DNA from: Clostridium sp. CAG:508
Lineage (GTDB): Bacteria > Bacillota > Clostridia > TANB77 > CAG-508
Length of the DNA stretch: 38,148 nucleotides
Direction of reading: 5' to 3'
Assembly: GCA_000435755.1 (NCBI GenBank)
Contig: FR889090.1
Span: forward strand, 16,323 to 54,470
Each line of letters starts with the position of its first letter. Positions within the stretch are counted from its first letter, which is position 1. The translations under genes were made by a program, and so were the position numbers. The notes beneath the pieces are model-generated. The model was not told the DNA's origin, searched no databases, and saw only the letters and a program-made list of their open reading frames with translations. Of this stretch, positions 23,899 to 30,960 are shown in pieces.

Positions 23899-25397
23899 TC
23901 TGTATATTTCACTCCGTCTATATATAGTTCATCAGCTCCACTTAGTTTATAAGTTTTTATAGCATCTTCCGGAGTATCAACTATCGGTTCACTAGCATCA
24001 TTAAAAGATGTATTCATTAAAATTGGAGCTTTGCCAATTTCTTTTAATTTAATCAATATGTCATATATAATAGGATTATCCTCTTTAGTTACTGTTTGAA
24101 CTCTAGTTGTTCCATCGAAGTGGACAATTGCTGGTGCTTCTTCTTTTGTAATATCTTTTGCTTTTGCACAGAAAGTCATATATGGTGAAGAATAATTTTG
24201 CTCAAAATATTCTGTAATAAACTCTTCTGGAATCATAGCTGCAACTGGTCTGTATGGCTCTCTTCTCTTTATCTTCTCACTAATCTTGACTCTCATTTCA
24301 ACACTATCAGGAAGTCCAATAAAGCTTCTATGTCCTAATGCTCTTGCTCCTATTTCACTTCTTCCTTGGAACCATGCTATTACTTTATGGTCTAAAATAT
24401 CTTTTATAATTTGTTCATCATAGCTACTAACTTCACTTTTTCCTCTACCTAGGAATGGGTAGTCTACTTTTATATTTGGGTATCTATACAAAATAGCACC
24501 TAAAGACTGTCCCCCATCAGTAGATATTGGGCTTACATAAACATTGTCAAAAATCTTTTCATCTAATAATTTTGAGTTTAAAGAAATGTTTAATGAACAT
24601 CCTCCAGACATACATATATTTTTTGAAAATTCACTATGCTTTCTTAATTTTTCTACATTAGTGTCAACCCAATAATTGTGTGCAGTATATGCTATGTTTT
24701 GTTTGTTTTCATCTTCCCATGCTTTTGCATAATAATCTGGTAGATTAAACAATGGTAATAAATGTTTGCATCCATTAACATATAACTGGTTTATTTCTTT
24801 TTCATTTTGTTTAATTATTTTCATTATGTTGTCATCATATTTTCCTAATGAACTTAATCCCATAAACTTGCCAACAGCTGATGTGTGTGCTCTGTCAAAA
24901 TCAGGTTCTAATAATAATTGTGCCATAGTTCCATAAAATTGTCCTGTACAAGCTGAATCATTTAAATCTTCTGCTAACCATATTTTGTCTCCTTCTTTAT
25001 AGTATACCTTTGTTGTTCCTTCTTCACTACCTCCATCTGAAATAAATATAACGCATTTTTCAAACTTTTTAGGTAATACAACTCCAATATGGTTTTCATG
25101 GTGATTAGTTAATATAGCATCAAACTCTCTGCCTAAAACACAGACTTTATTTCCATTGTATAGATTTTGCCATTCTGTCACCAATACCTCATCTACATCA
25201 TCTATAGTCTTTCCTATGTAATCAAGTCCAATTTTTACTAGCTGGTCAACTTCCTCTAAACTAGTAAATTTCTTATGTTTTGCTCTAAAAATTCTTTCAG
25301 CTTCCAAATGTATAAGAACTTCTTCCTCATTTGCAAGAGTTATGCATGAATCATGAAAGCAAAATGAAATTGATAAAATTAATTTTTTATCTTTCAT
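23895..25397 (-). CDS. NodU/TobZ-family O-carbamoyltransferase
   Basis: A 500-aa enzyme of the family that moves a carbamoyl group from carbamoyl phosphate, through a carbamoyl-adenylate, to a hydroxyl of a sugar or nucleoside. The Kae1-like half has CFHDSCITL (13-21), the metal site TNHHENH (97-103), ISDGGSEEG (119-127), SGGCSLN (264-270) and STDGGQSLGA (292-301). The YrdC-like/C-terminal half has QGRSEIGARALGHRSF (344-359), RREPYRPVAA (378-387), HFDGTTRVQTV (426-436) and LMNTSFNDASEPIVDTPEDA (460-479). All key motifs are intact. It overlaps the kinase gene by 11 bp and PfkB by 4 bp. No sugar-, antibiotic- or capsule-biosynthesis genes are nearby, so the acceptor is unknown. Confidence 0.93.
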   Translation of the reverse strand: MKDKKLILSISFCFHDSCITLANEEEVLIHLEAERIFRAKHKKFTSLEEVDQLVKIGLDYIGKTIDDVDEVLVTEWQNLYNGNKVCVLGREFDAILTNHHENHIGVVLPKKFEKCVIFISDGGSEEGTTKVYYKEGDKIWLAEDLNDSACTGQFYGTMAQLLLEPDFDRAHTSAVGKFMGLSSLGKYDDNIMKIIKQNEKEINQLYVNGCKHLLPLFNLPDYYAKAWEDENKQNIAYTAHNYWVDTNVEKLRKHSEFSKNICMSGGCSLNISLNSKLLDEKIFDNVYVSPISTDGGQSLGAILYRYPNIKVDYPFLGRGKSEVSSYDEQIIKDILDHKVIAWFQGRSEIGARALGHRSFIGLPDSVEMRVKISEKIKRREPYRPVAAMIPEEFITEYFEQNYSSPYMTFCAKAKDITKEEAPAIVHFDGTTRVQTVTKEDNPIIYDILIKLKEIGKAPILMNTSFNDASEPIVDTPEDAIKTYKLSGADELYIDGVKYTE

Positions 25398-25998
25398 CCA
25401 ATTCTTCCCCCTTAATTTTTTTAATCACTTTTTCTTCAATCTCTTGTACTATATCATCTATACTTTTTTCTTCTGTATCTATTACAATATGTGGCATATT
25501 GAATTTCTCTGCAAATTTAATCATTCCCTTATATCCATCTGCCTTTATAGCTTCATCTTGTAAATCTCTATCGTTTTTATTTCTAGTATAAATTCTTTGG
25601 AGTCTAACTTCTGGCGAGGCATATAAAATAACACTCATGTCTGGTACTCCTATTAAAGATAATAATGTTTTATAAATTTCTATATTTTCTCTGGTACCAT
25701 TTTGCTGAAAGTTTGACAATATATGTCTATCTACAACTATATTCTTATCTTTTACTTGGGTCGCTGTATATATATTTCCAAGTGAACATAACCAAGCTCT
25801 TAAAATATCATTTCCGCTCTCAAAAAACAACTGATTTTCTCTTCTTTTGAAGATTTTGTAATATTCACTTTCCTTATCTGTAGCGTCAAATACTTTATGT
25901 ATTGCATCACCTATATATGTAAATTCATTTCTTTTTGCAAGTTCTTTGGCTATTGTACTCTTTCCAACTCCGTCCATTCCTTCTATGGCAATTTTCAT
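25387..25998 (-). CDS. Thymidylate-kinase-like P-loop kinase
   Basis: A 203-aa P-loop kinase. Walker A is GMDGVGKST (7-15), as in dTMP kinase. The substrate/Mg site motif is VVDRHILSN, Asp90-Arg91-His92 (dTMP kinases usually have DRY/DRF). A Lid-like basic region follows (RLQRIYTRNKNDRDLQDEAI, about 133-152). Family relatives phosphorylate dTMP or deoxynucleosides; the divergent DRH and missing TMK details argue that this is not the housekeeping Tmk. GGAGG precedes the ATG. It lies between the HD gene (48-bp gap) and the carbamoyltransferase gene (11-bp overlap), so it should act in the same pathway. Confidence 0.82.
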   Translation of the reverse strand: MKIAIEGMDGVGKSTIAKELAKRNEFTYIGDAIHKVFDATDKESEYYKIFKRRENQLFFESGNDILRAWLCSLGNIYTATQVKDKNIVVDRHILSNFQQNGTRENIEIYKTLLSLIGVPDMSVILYASPEVRLQRIYTRNKNDRDLQDEAIKADGYKGMIKFAEKFNMPHIVIDTEEKSIDDIVQEIEEKVIKKIKGEELDER

Positions 25999-26046
25999 AT
26001 TAACCTCCTGAAATTTAATTATTATATTACAACTTCATTTGTTAAT

Positions 26047-27090
26047 TTATAAATCTATATTTAGGTATGCATATTTGCTGTCTTCATAATGTTTTATATC
26101 CTCTATCAATTCTTTTCCTATTTGAGAGATATCACTTATTCTCCTTGCCTGTCCATCCTCACATACTACTAATGGATTTGTATATCTTTTCTTAACTTTT
26201 ATTGATATACAATATTTATCTTTAACTTCTGTATCACTTCTTCCAACGTGTGTACTATTTGAAAAGATTTCAAAAGCATCTCTTATTTTTTTATTAGGAC
26301 AATTTCTTATTTTATCAACTATTTCTTTTTCAGAATACAAGTATAAGTCTTCTTCTGTAATATAGTTTTCTTTTGCCATTTTTCTCAATATATCTGTCCA
26401 GAATTGCATAATCATGTTGTTTTCACTATTTCCACAAAACAAATGCCACATTATACTTGATCTTCTTAAATATTCTTCTGCTATATCTAGATTTTCAAAT
26501 CCAATTTCATCTTCGCCTTGCTCATTTTTTAATATTTTTATATTGTTATATATTCTATCAATAGACTCTAAAGTAAATGCATCTTGTGTTACTAGACCAT
26601 CACTTAGTGTGTACTCTAATCTATCTGCAGATAATTTTGGACTATCATTATCTGCAATTGGATATATGTGATAATCTATGACTTCTTCCAATTTTATATT
26701 ATCTCTATTTAATAGTTTCATTATGTCTTTTGAATTTTTTATGATTGTTTCTGTAAGCTCTTCTGTTGATTCTTGTTTTTCATAATCTCCATGTAAATAA
26801 TCTACAACATGGCTGAAAGATGGTGTTGCTATATCATGATATAGCCCTGCTATTGCTTGTTTTTTATCCTTAGTAAAGTGCCAAACAATTAGCGCAACTC
26901 CTAAACTATGTTCATATCTAGTATGGAAAAATTTATATGGAATCAATTTAGTGTGTTCACATGCTGATACCATACTTATTCCCTTTAATCTTTGCATTTC
27001 TGGCACATTAGCATATTCTATTAAAAAAGCTGGAAATTCCTTCGATAAGATTTGTAAATATTTTTTTATTTCTTCATTTTCTAATTCCAT
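26047..27090 (-). CDS. HD-domain phosphohydrolase (dGTPase/YwfO-like)
   Basis: A 347-aa protein with an HD metal-dependent hydrolase domain: TRYEHSLGVAL (His61), GLYHDIATPSFSHVVDYL (His85-Asp86) and KLSADRLEYTLSDG (Asp156). This H...HD...D pattern, including the PSFSHVVDYL segment, is that of dNTP triphosphohydrolase-like and YwfO-like proteins. The C-terminal third (about 190-347) is family-variable. Its usual reaction is removal of phosphate groups from nucleotides; here the substrate is unknown. It is the first gene of the four-gene operon, behind a near-consensus promoter (27124-27152) and an AGGAG site. Confidence 0.85.
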   Translation of the reverse strand: MELENEEIKKYLQILSKEFPAFLIEYANVPEMQRLKGISMVSACEHTKLIPYKFFHTRYEHSLGVALIVWHFTKDKKQAIAGLYHDIATPSFSHVVDYLHGDYEKQESTEELTETIIKNSKDIMKLLNRDNIKLEEVIDYHIYPIADNDSPKLSADRLEYTLSDGLVTQDAFTLESIDRIYNNIKILKNEQGEDEIGFENLDIAEEYLRRSSIMWHLFCGNSENNMIMQFWTDILRKMAKENYITEEDLYLYSEKEIVDKIRNCPNKKIRDAFEIFSNSTHVGRSDTEVKDKYCISIKVKKRYTNPLVVCEDGQARRISDISQIGKELIEDIKHYEDSKYAYLNIDL

Positions 27091-27123
27091 TTGAATAAAC
27101 TCCTATTAAATTTTATATATACA

Positions 27124-27152
27124 ATTATAGATTACATTAAATAAAGTTTCAA
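27124..27152 (-). promoter_or_regulatory. Promoter of the HD-kinase-carbamoyltransferase-PfkB operon
   Basis: Minus-strand TTGAAA (27147-27152), 17-bp spacer, TATAAT (27124-27129), about 34 bp before the HD gene. The -35 overlaps one end of the 17-bp hairpin at 27147-27183. Confidence 0.82.
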
Positions 27153-27183
27153 GCAAAATATTTAGAAAATATTTTGCTTGAAA
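27147..27183 (-). terminator. 17-bp perfect hairpin after the radical SAM gene
   Basis: 27147-27163 and 27167-27183 are perfect complements with a 3-nt loop, 11 bp past the radical SAM stop. A strong U tract is missing, but its place fits a terminator. The last bases form the -35 of the next operon, so it could also affect that promoter. Confidence 0.6.
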
Positions 27184-27194
27184 TCCATTAGATT

Positions 27195-28118
27195 TTAGAA
27201 GTAAATACTTCTCAGTTGTTTGTTGCAAGACTCTCTAGACAACTTTCGTTGTGCCAGTTTCATCTTAAGCATCAAAAACTCCAAATCGTTTGTTTCAATT
27301 TCCTCCCAAAAATCAATAGCATCGTTACTGATTCTACAAAGAGGAAACCGTGCATCATGGTTTACGTACAAATCGTGCGTTTGCCTGCAGCATTCAATCG
27401 GCGAATCTGTTTCAACAGCCTTAGAACACGTACACTGTGTCAGAAAGACTCTGTGTCCTTCATTTTCATAGCACTCTGTTCTGTCATCCGTAGGAATATA
27501 GGTATAGCCCAATTCCTGCACCTGCTGTCGCAGTGTTTCAATTCTCACACAATCCTGCTGGTTATACGGGAAAAGTTCGGTGCATTTCACAGTTGCTTCA
27601 ACCATTTTAGCATACGAAATCAAATTTCTGAATTCGTCAATGCTCCAACCGTTTTGCAAACACGGGGTTACGTTCAGCCTAATTTCCAACTCAGGATAAA
27701 GAGCTCTTACTGTCTTCAGGTTATTTTCAACCGCATACAGTTTTTCCCCGTCTCTTCCGATGATTGTCCCATACATTTGCGGGTCTGTAGTGTGAATAGA
27801 AACATTAATTCTTTTGATGTACTTGATAGCCGGAAGATGCCGGTCAAGCAATGCTCCATTTGTAACCACAGTTACCTGTGCTCCTGCCTCATAAAGGCGT
27901 TTGAGCAACTCGTCGATGTCCCGAAACAGGAACGGTTCTCCTCCAGACAGAGTAACACCATTCCATCCTTCAAGCTCAGAATAGAGATTGAAGAGAGTAA
28001 TGTAATTCTCTACCGTCAGTTCATTCTTCCCTAATGTTCCACTTACACCTTCTGCGTGGCAAAAGTAGCAACCATAGTTGCAACTATTGGTGACCAAAAA
28101 TCTAATGTCTTTCTTCAT
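27195..28118 (-). CDS. MoaA-like radical SAM enzyme, foreign composition
   Basis: A 307-aa radical SAM protein. The cluster motif is Cys13-x3-Cys17-x2-Cys20 (CNYGCYFC), with SGGEPFLFRD (58-67) for SAM binding and further core strands through about 230. The C-terminal part has extra cysteines (229, 231, 243, 244, 261) that could hold a second iron-sulfur cluster, as in MoaA or peptide-modifying enzymes. I recognise no specific reaction. The start is ATG 28118 because GGAGGAGG lies 7 nt upstream; a longer start at 28175 is upstream of that site. Codon choice and G+C stand out from the AT-rich neighbours, which suggests transfer. A 165-aa unknown gene is divergent, 184 bp away. Confidence 0.85.
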   Translation of the reverse strand: MKKDIRFLVTNSCNYGCYFCHAEGVSGTLGKNELTVENYITLFNLYSELEGWNGVTLSGGEPFLFRDIDELLKRLYEAGAQVTVVTNGALLDRHLPAIKYIKRINVSIHTTDPQMYGTIIGRDGEKLYAVENNLKTVRALYPELEIRLNVTPCLQNGWSIDEFRNLISYAKMVEATVKCTELFPYNQQDCVRIETLRQQVQELGYTYIPTDDRTECYENEGHRVFLTQCTCSKAVETDSPIECCRQTHDLYVNHDARFPLCRISNDAIDFWEEIETNDLEFLMLKMKLAQRKLSRESCNKQLRSIYF

Positions 28119-28245
28119 GATTCTACCTCCTCCATTTGTCAAAGGCATTAAAAAAGTATTTACTGTCATATTCAAATTTTACCATTTTTTCAAGTTGTTG
28201 TCAACATAATATGATTACGTTTTTATTGTTTTTCATAATTTTATA

Positions 28246-28274
28246 TTGTTTTTTCGTTTTATTAATGTTATAAT
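28246..28274 (+). promoter_or_regulatory. Promoter of the 165-aa gene
   Basis: TTGTTT (28246-28251), 17-bp spacer, TATAAT (28269-28274), 28 bp before the gene. Confidence 0.6.
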
Positions 28275-28302
28275 TATGTAAATTTTATAGGAGGTGCTTT
28301 AA

Positions 28303-28800
28303 ATGATCAATATCTATAATTGGTCATACGAAATCGAAAAAAATCTTGTACGGATTGAATTTGGTTGCACTATAAAAACCAAAATTCAAAACATCATCCA
28401 GCAATTCAATGGACAACAACTTTCTATAGCTATGGGAGAAAATGTACTAATTGTAAAATTTAAGAATGCAAAAGTTGCAAACGATTTTGTCAATTACGTT
28501 ATTTCTCAATATCCCAATTCATTCCATCTAAATAATGAATGGGAAGCTTCCAAAAGTTCCGAAACAATGATTTCCTTCACTTCAATGCAAGGCAGTCAAA
28601 GATCACTGTTGTCACTATCCGAGACTATTGCTTCTCTTTTTGCAGATTCCATAACTATTTCTAATCTCACAAAGAGTAAAGTAGTAGGCATTCAAGTTAG
28701 TGCTGATGAGGATATGTGTTACTTAACCTTCAGTATTAACTTTAAGTCTTCTAATGACGTAGAGCAATTTCTCATTGATTTTCACAGATTCAAAGCATAA
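28303..28800 (+). CDS. Unknown 165-aa protein divergent from the radical SAM gene
   Basis: A soluble protein with no signal peptide, membrane segment or recognised motif. It seems to contain two similar halves: QLSIAMGENVLIVKFKNAKVANDFVNYV (45-72) and VVGIQVSADEDMCYLTFSINFKSSNDVEQFLIDF (127-160) each read as strand-strand-helix, so an internal duplication is possible. The middle (about 88-115) is Ser-rich. AGGAGGTG lies upstream of the ATG. G+C is a little higher than the housekeeping neighbours but lower than the radical SAM gene. It has its own promoter and shares a bidirectional terminator with rplT. Confidence 0.75.
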   Translation: MINIYNWSYEIEKNLVRIEFGCTIKTKIQNIIQQFNGQQLSIAMGENVLIVKFKNAKVANDFVNYVISQYPNSFHLNNEWEASKSSETMISFTSMQGSQRSLLSLSETIASLFADSITISNLTKSKVVGIQVSADEDMCYLTFSINFKSSNDVEQFLIDFHRFKA

Positions 28801-28831
28801 TATTGTATTCTTAATAGAATATACAATTAAA

Positions 28832-28866
28832 CAGAACCCAAAAGTTTAAACACTTTTTGGGTTCTG
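28832..28866. terminator. Bidirectional terminator between the 165-aa gene and rplT
   Basis: CAGAACCCAAAAG pairs with CTTTTTGGGTTCTG with one bulge, located between two converging stops, with pyrimidine-rich tails on both sides. Confidence 0.75.
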
Positions 28867-28886
28867 TTCTTCTATAAACATTTTAT

Positions 28887-29243
28887 TTATTTGCTTGCTT
28901 TTTCAGCTACTTTTACTATTTCAGTAAATGCTTTTGGATCTGTTACTGCAAGTTCAGCTAACATTTTTCTGTTAACAACAACATTTGCTTTTTTTAGTCC
29001 TGCAACTAATTTGCTGTATGTTGTTCCATTCATTCTAGCTGCTGCATTAATTCTTGCTATCCATAATTTTCTAAAATTACTCTTTTTGTCTTTTCTTCCT
29101 ACATAAGCATATTTTCCAGATTTCATAACAGCTTGTTTAGCCATTCTAAATCTATAGTGTTTTGCACCATAATATCCTTTTGCTCTTTTTAATATTTTTT
29201 TATGTTTTTTACGAGTAATTATTGCTGTTTTTACTCTTGCCAT
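28887..29243 (-). CDS. rplT: 50S ribosomal protein L20
   Basis: A 118-aa basic protein with the classic L20 layout: a long Arg/Lys-rich N-terminal extension (ARVKTAIITRKKHKKILKRAKGYYGAKHYRFRMAKQ) and a globular C-terminal part (NAAARMNGTTYSKLVAGLKKANVVVNRKMLAELA). L20 is needed early in 50S assembly and in Firmicutes represses its own operon by binding the leader (see 30060-30165). Last gene of infC-rpmI-rplT, 30 bp after rpmI. Confidence 0.97.
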   Translation of the reverse strand: MARVKTAIITRKKHKKILKRAKGYYGAKHYRFRMAKQAVMKSGKYAYVGRKDKKSNFRKLWIARINAAARMNGTTYSKLVAGLKKANVVVNRKMLAELAVTDPKAFTEIVKVAEKASK

Positions 29244-29273
29244 TTTAATTCACCTTCCTCTATTCTTCTATTT

Positions 29274-29477
29274 TTAGTTTCCATATGGTAGCATTTTTTT
29301 GATTCCTGCTTCACATGTTTTATCTGCATAAGCATCTTGCACTTTTCCTCTAGATTTTGCTCTGCTTGTTTTTCTAGCTAAAATATGTCTTTTATTAGCC
29401 TTTGTTCTTTTAACTTTTCCAGTAGCTGTGTAAGAATATCTCTTTTTAGCTGCTTTGTTTGTTTTTAGTTTTGGCAT
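29274..29477 (-). CDS. rpmI: 50S ribosomal protein L35
   Basis: A 67-aa very basic protein, MPKLKTNKAAKKRYSYTATG at the start and KRTKANKRHILARKTSRAKS in the middle, typical of bacterial L35, with the C-terminal IKKMLPYGN. GGAGGAATAA precedes the ATG. It lies between infC (39-bp gap) and rplT. Confidence 0.97.
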   Translation of the reverse strand: MPKLKTNKAAKKRYSYTATGKVKRTKANKRHILARKTSRAKSRGKVQDAYADKTCEAGIKKMLPYGN

Positions 29478-29516
29478 AATTTATTCCTCCTTTAAATTTA
29501 ATGCTTTTTGTATATA

Positions 29517-30035
29517 TTACTTATCAGCTTTTTTAGCCAATATAATAAACATGTTTTTACCTTCTAAAAGTGGCTTTTTCTCTGGAACAGAGATATCTGA
29601 TAAATCATCTATAAATTTTTGAAGAACTTCTTCTCCTAATTTAATATAGTTCATTTCTCTTCCTCTAAATTTTAATGTGATTTTTACTTTGTTGCCATCT
29701 TCTAAAAATTTTCTCGCATTTTTAGCTTTGAATTCAAAATCATGTGTATCAATATTTGGTGTGATACGAATTTCTTTTACTTCAAAACTTTTTTGCTTTT
29801 TACGAGCTTCTTTTTCTCTTTTAGATTGTTCAAATTTGTATTTGCCATAATTCATAATTTTACAAACTGGCATTTCTGGGTTTGGAGAAACCATAACTAA
29901 GTCTAATTTTTTTTCAAAAGCCATATCTAGAGCTTCACTAAGACTTACTACTCCTTTTTTTTCTCCATTTTCATCAATTAGTTGTACTTTACTTGCTCTA
30001 ATTTGTTCATTGATTGGTAAATCTTGTTTTATAAT
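29517..30035 (-). CDS. infC: Translation initiation factor IF-3, AUU start
   Basis: A 172-aa IF-3 that keeps ribosomal subunits apart and checks start codons. The N-domain (INEQIRASKVQLIDENGEKKG.., about 8-75), the Lys-rich linker (about 75-95) and the C-domain (EVKEIRITPNIDTHDFEFK..) are complete. The first in-frame ATG (29924) would delete half of the N-domain. The start that restores the protein is ATT at 30033-30035, 6 nt after GGAGG. An AUU start is the conserved feature of infC that lets IF-3 limit its own synthesis. Downstream genes are rpmI and rplT; upstream is a leader with an attenuator. Confidence 0.93.
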   Translation of the reverse strand: MIKQDLPINEQIRASKVQLIDENGEKKGVVSLSEALDMAFEKKLDLVMVSPNPEMPVCKIMNYGKYKFEQSKREKEARKKQKSFEVKEIRITPNIDTHDFEFKAKNARKFLEDGNKVKITLKFRGREMNYIKLGEEVLQKFIDDLSDISVPEKKPLLEGKNMFIILAKKADK

Positions 30036-30059
30036 AAAACACCTCCATAAAATTAAATC

Positions 30060-30165
30060 AAAAAAAGATTGATTTAAAAATCAATCCACACACAAAAATA
30101 CCTAATAAATTAAGTAAAATATTTACCTTTTTGCCATCTGCTTAAGGTGAGCATGGATTGCTTCT
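30060..30165 (-). promoter_or_regulatory. L20-type leader with attenuator before infC
   Basis: In minus-strand RNA a terminator hairpin GATTGATT/AATCAATC (30067-30086), followed by U7, lies between promoter and infC. Its 5' arm can instead pair with GCAATCC (30155-30161), and ACCTT/AAGGT makes an inner helix in that alternative fold. This is the arrangement of the L20 leader of Firmicutes infC-rpmI-rplT operons, where L20 binding favours termination. The exact L20 site was not aligned. Confidence 0.75.
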
Positions 30166-30181
30166 TTAATTTACGTTTATT

Positions 30182-30211
30182 AGTATAACATATATTTTCC
30201 ATATTTGTCAA
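30182..30211 (-). promoter_or_regulatory. Promoter of infC-rpmI-rplT
   Basis: Minus-strand TTGACA (30206-30211), 18-bp spacer, TATACT (30182-30187). The leader would be about 140 nt. Confidence 0.82.
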
Positions 30212-30320
30212 CTAATTTGTGGAAATTTACCAAATTTTCAAAAAAGTCTTGTAATTTTTAAAATTATGTGTTAAACTTGTATTTAGTCAATTTTAGATTT
30301 CGCATAGGAGGTGCAGTTTA

Positions 30321-30518
30321 ATGGCAAAATGTGATATTTGTGGAAAAACATTAGCTCATGGAAACAAAATAAGTATTGCTCGTTCTCACGTTAGTAGAAG
30401 AACAACTAGAACTTTTAAACCAAATTTAAGAAGAGTAAAAGCTGTTGTTAATGGTGAAACTCAAACAATTCATGCTTGTACAAAATGCTTACGTTCTGGA
30501 AAAGTTGCTAGAGCTTAA
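30321..30518 (+). CDS. rpmB: 50S ribosomal protein L28
   Basis: A 65-aa protein with the L28 start MAKCDICGKTLAHGNKISIA, the SRRTTRTFKPNLRRVKA block and the C-terminal CTKCLRSGKV. The CxxC pairs (4/7 and 53/56) show the zinc-binding form. AGGAGGTG precedes the ATG. It is divergent from infC, and spoVM lies just downstream on the other strand; the rpmB-spoVM closeness is also seen in Bacillus. Confidence 0.97.
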   Translation: MAKCDICGKTLAHGNKISIARSHVSRRTTRTFKPNLRRVKAVVNGETQTIHACTKCLRSGKVARA

Positions 30519-30554
30519 TTAATGAGTTATTATAATAGATATACAAACCGAAAA

Positions 30555-30583
30555 TAAAGGCTATATGAATAGCCTCTTTTTTC
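30555..30583 (+). terminator. Terminator of rpmB
   Basis: AGGCTAT / ATAGCCT with a 4-nt loop, then C and T6. It lies 37 bp past rpmB and just before the converging spoVM stop. Confidence 0.85.
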
Positions 30584-30586
30584 GTA

Positions 30587-30664
30587 TCATTTTTCTTTTA
30601 TTCCAAATAATAATTTTACAATTCCTCTTAAACATTTTGGAACTTTTTTTACAACAATAGTCAT
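30587..30664 (-). CDS. spoVM: Stage V sporulation protein SpoVM (25 aa)
   Basis: A 25-codon gene: MTIVVKKVPKCLRGIVKLLF followed by GIKEK and TGA. The size, the amphipathic helix, and the pattern K-x-P-K-x-L-x-G-I-V match SpoVM (26 aa in Bacillus), which binds the convex outer forespore membrane and anchors SpoIVA at the start of coat assembly. The conserved Pro is at position 9, as in Bacillus SpoVM. AGGAGAG lies upstream of the ATG. Its place beside rpmB is conserved in Firmicutes, which strongly supports a call that length alone could not. Confidence 0.85.
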   Translation of the reverse strand: MTIVVKKVPKCLRGIVKLLFGIKEK

Positions 30665-30683
30665 TTATTATTCACTCTCCTTT

Positions 30684-30833
30684 TTAACAAGATAACCACA
30701 TTAAACCAACAATTACAATCACTAGTCCAATAGTAAATAGCCAGCCTGATATCGGAAGTAATAATACAAGCAATATTCCAAGTCCCAAACCTATAAGGCA
30801 TACACCTAATGTTTTTTTCAATGCACATAACAT
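30684..30833 (-). CDS. 49-aa membrane protein before spoVM
   Basis: A short gene, ATG 30833 to TAA 30684, with GGAGGTAA 6-7 nt upstream. The protein starts MLCALKKTLGVCLIGLGLGI and has two hydrophobic stretches (8-27 and 31-47) around a PISGW turn, a helical hairpin. Similar small membrane proteins are common in Clostridia, but no role is known to me. It is 19 bp before spoVM on the same strand, so the two are probably co-transcribed, which hints at sporulation. Confidence 0.72.
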   Translation of the reverse strand: MLCALKKTLGVCLIGLGLGILLVLLLPISGWLFTIGLVIVIVGLMWLSC

Positions 30834-30960
30834 ATGTAAATTACCTCCCTAATTCTTTTGTATATTATATTAAGTTTTTTTCTTATCTGTTACTATTTTA
30901 TGTTTTCTCTTGTTGAAAGTTCCTTTCTTTTGTGTTTTAATATATTTATGAGGTGATATT

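Noticed and set aside
27216..28034. A 272-codon open frame antisense to the radical SAM gene
   Set aside because: It is an echo of the G+C-richer gene on the other strand. It lacks a ribosome binding site, and its product is low in recognisable structure, while the opposite frame has intact radical SAM motifs.
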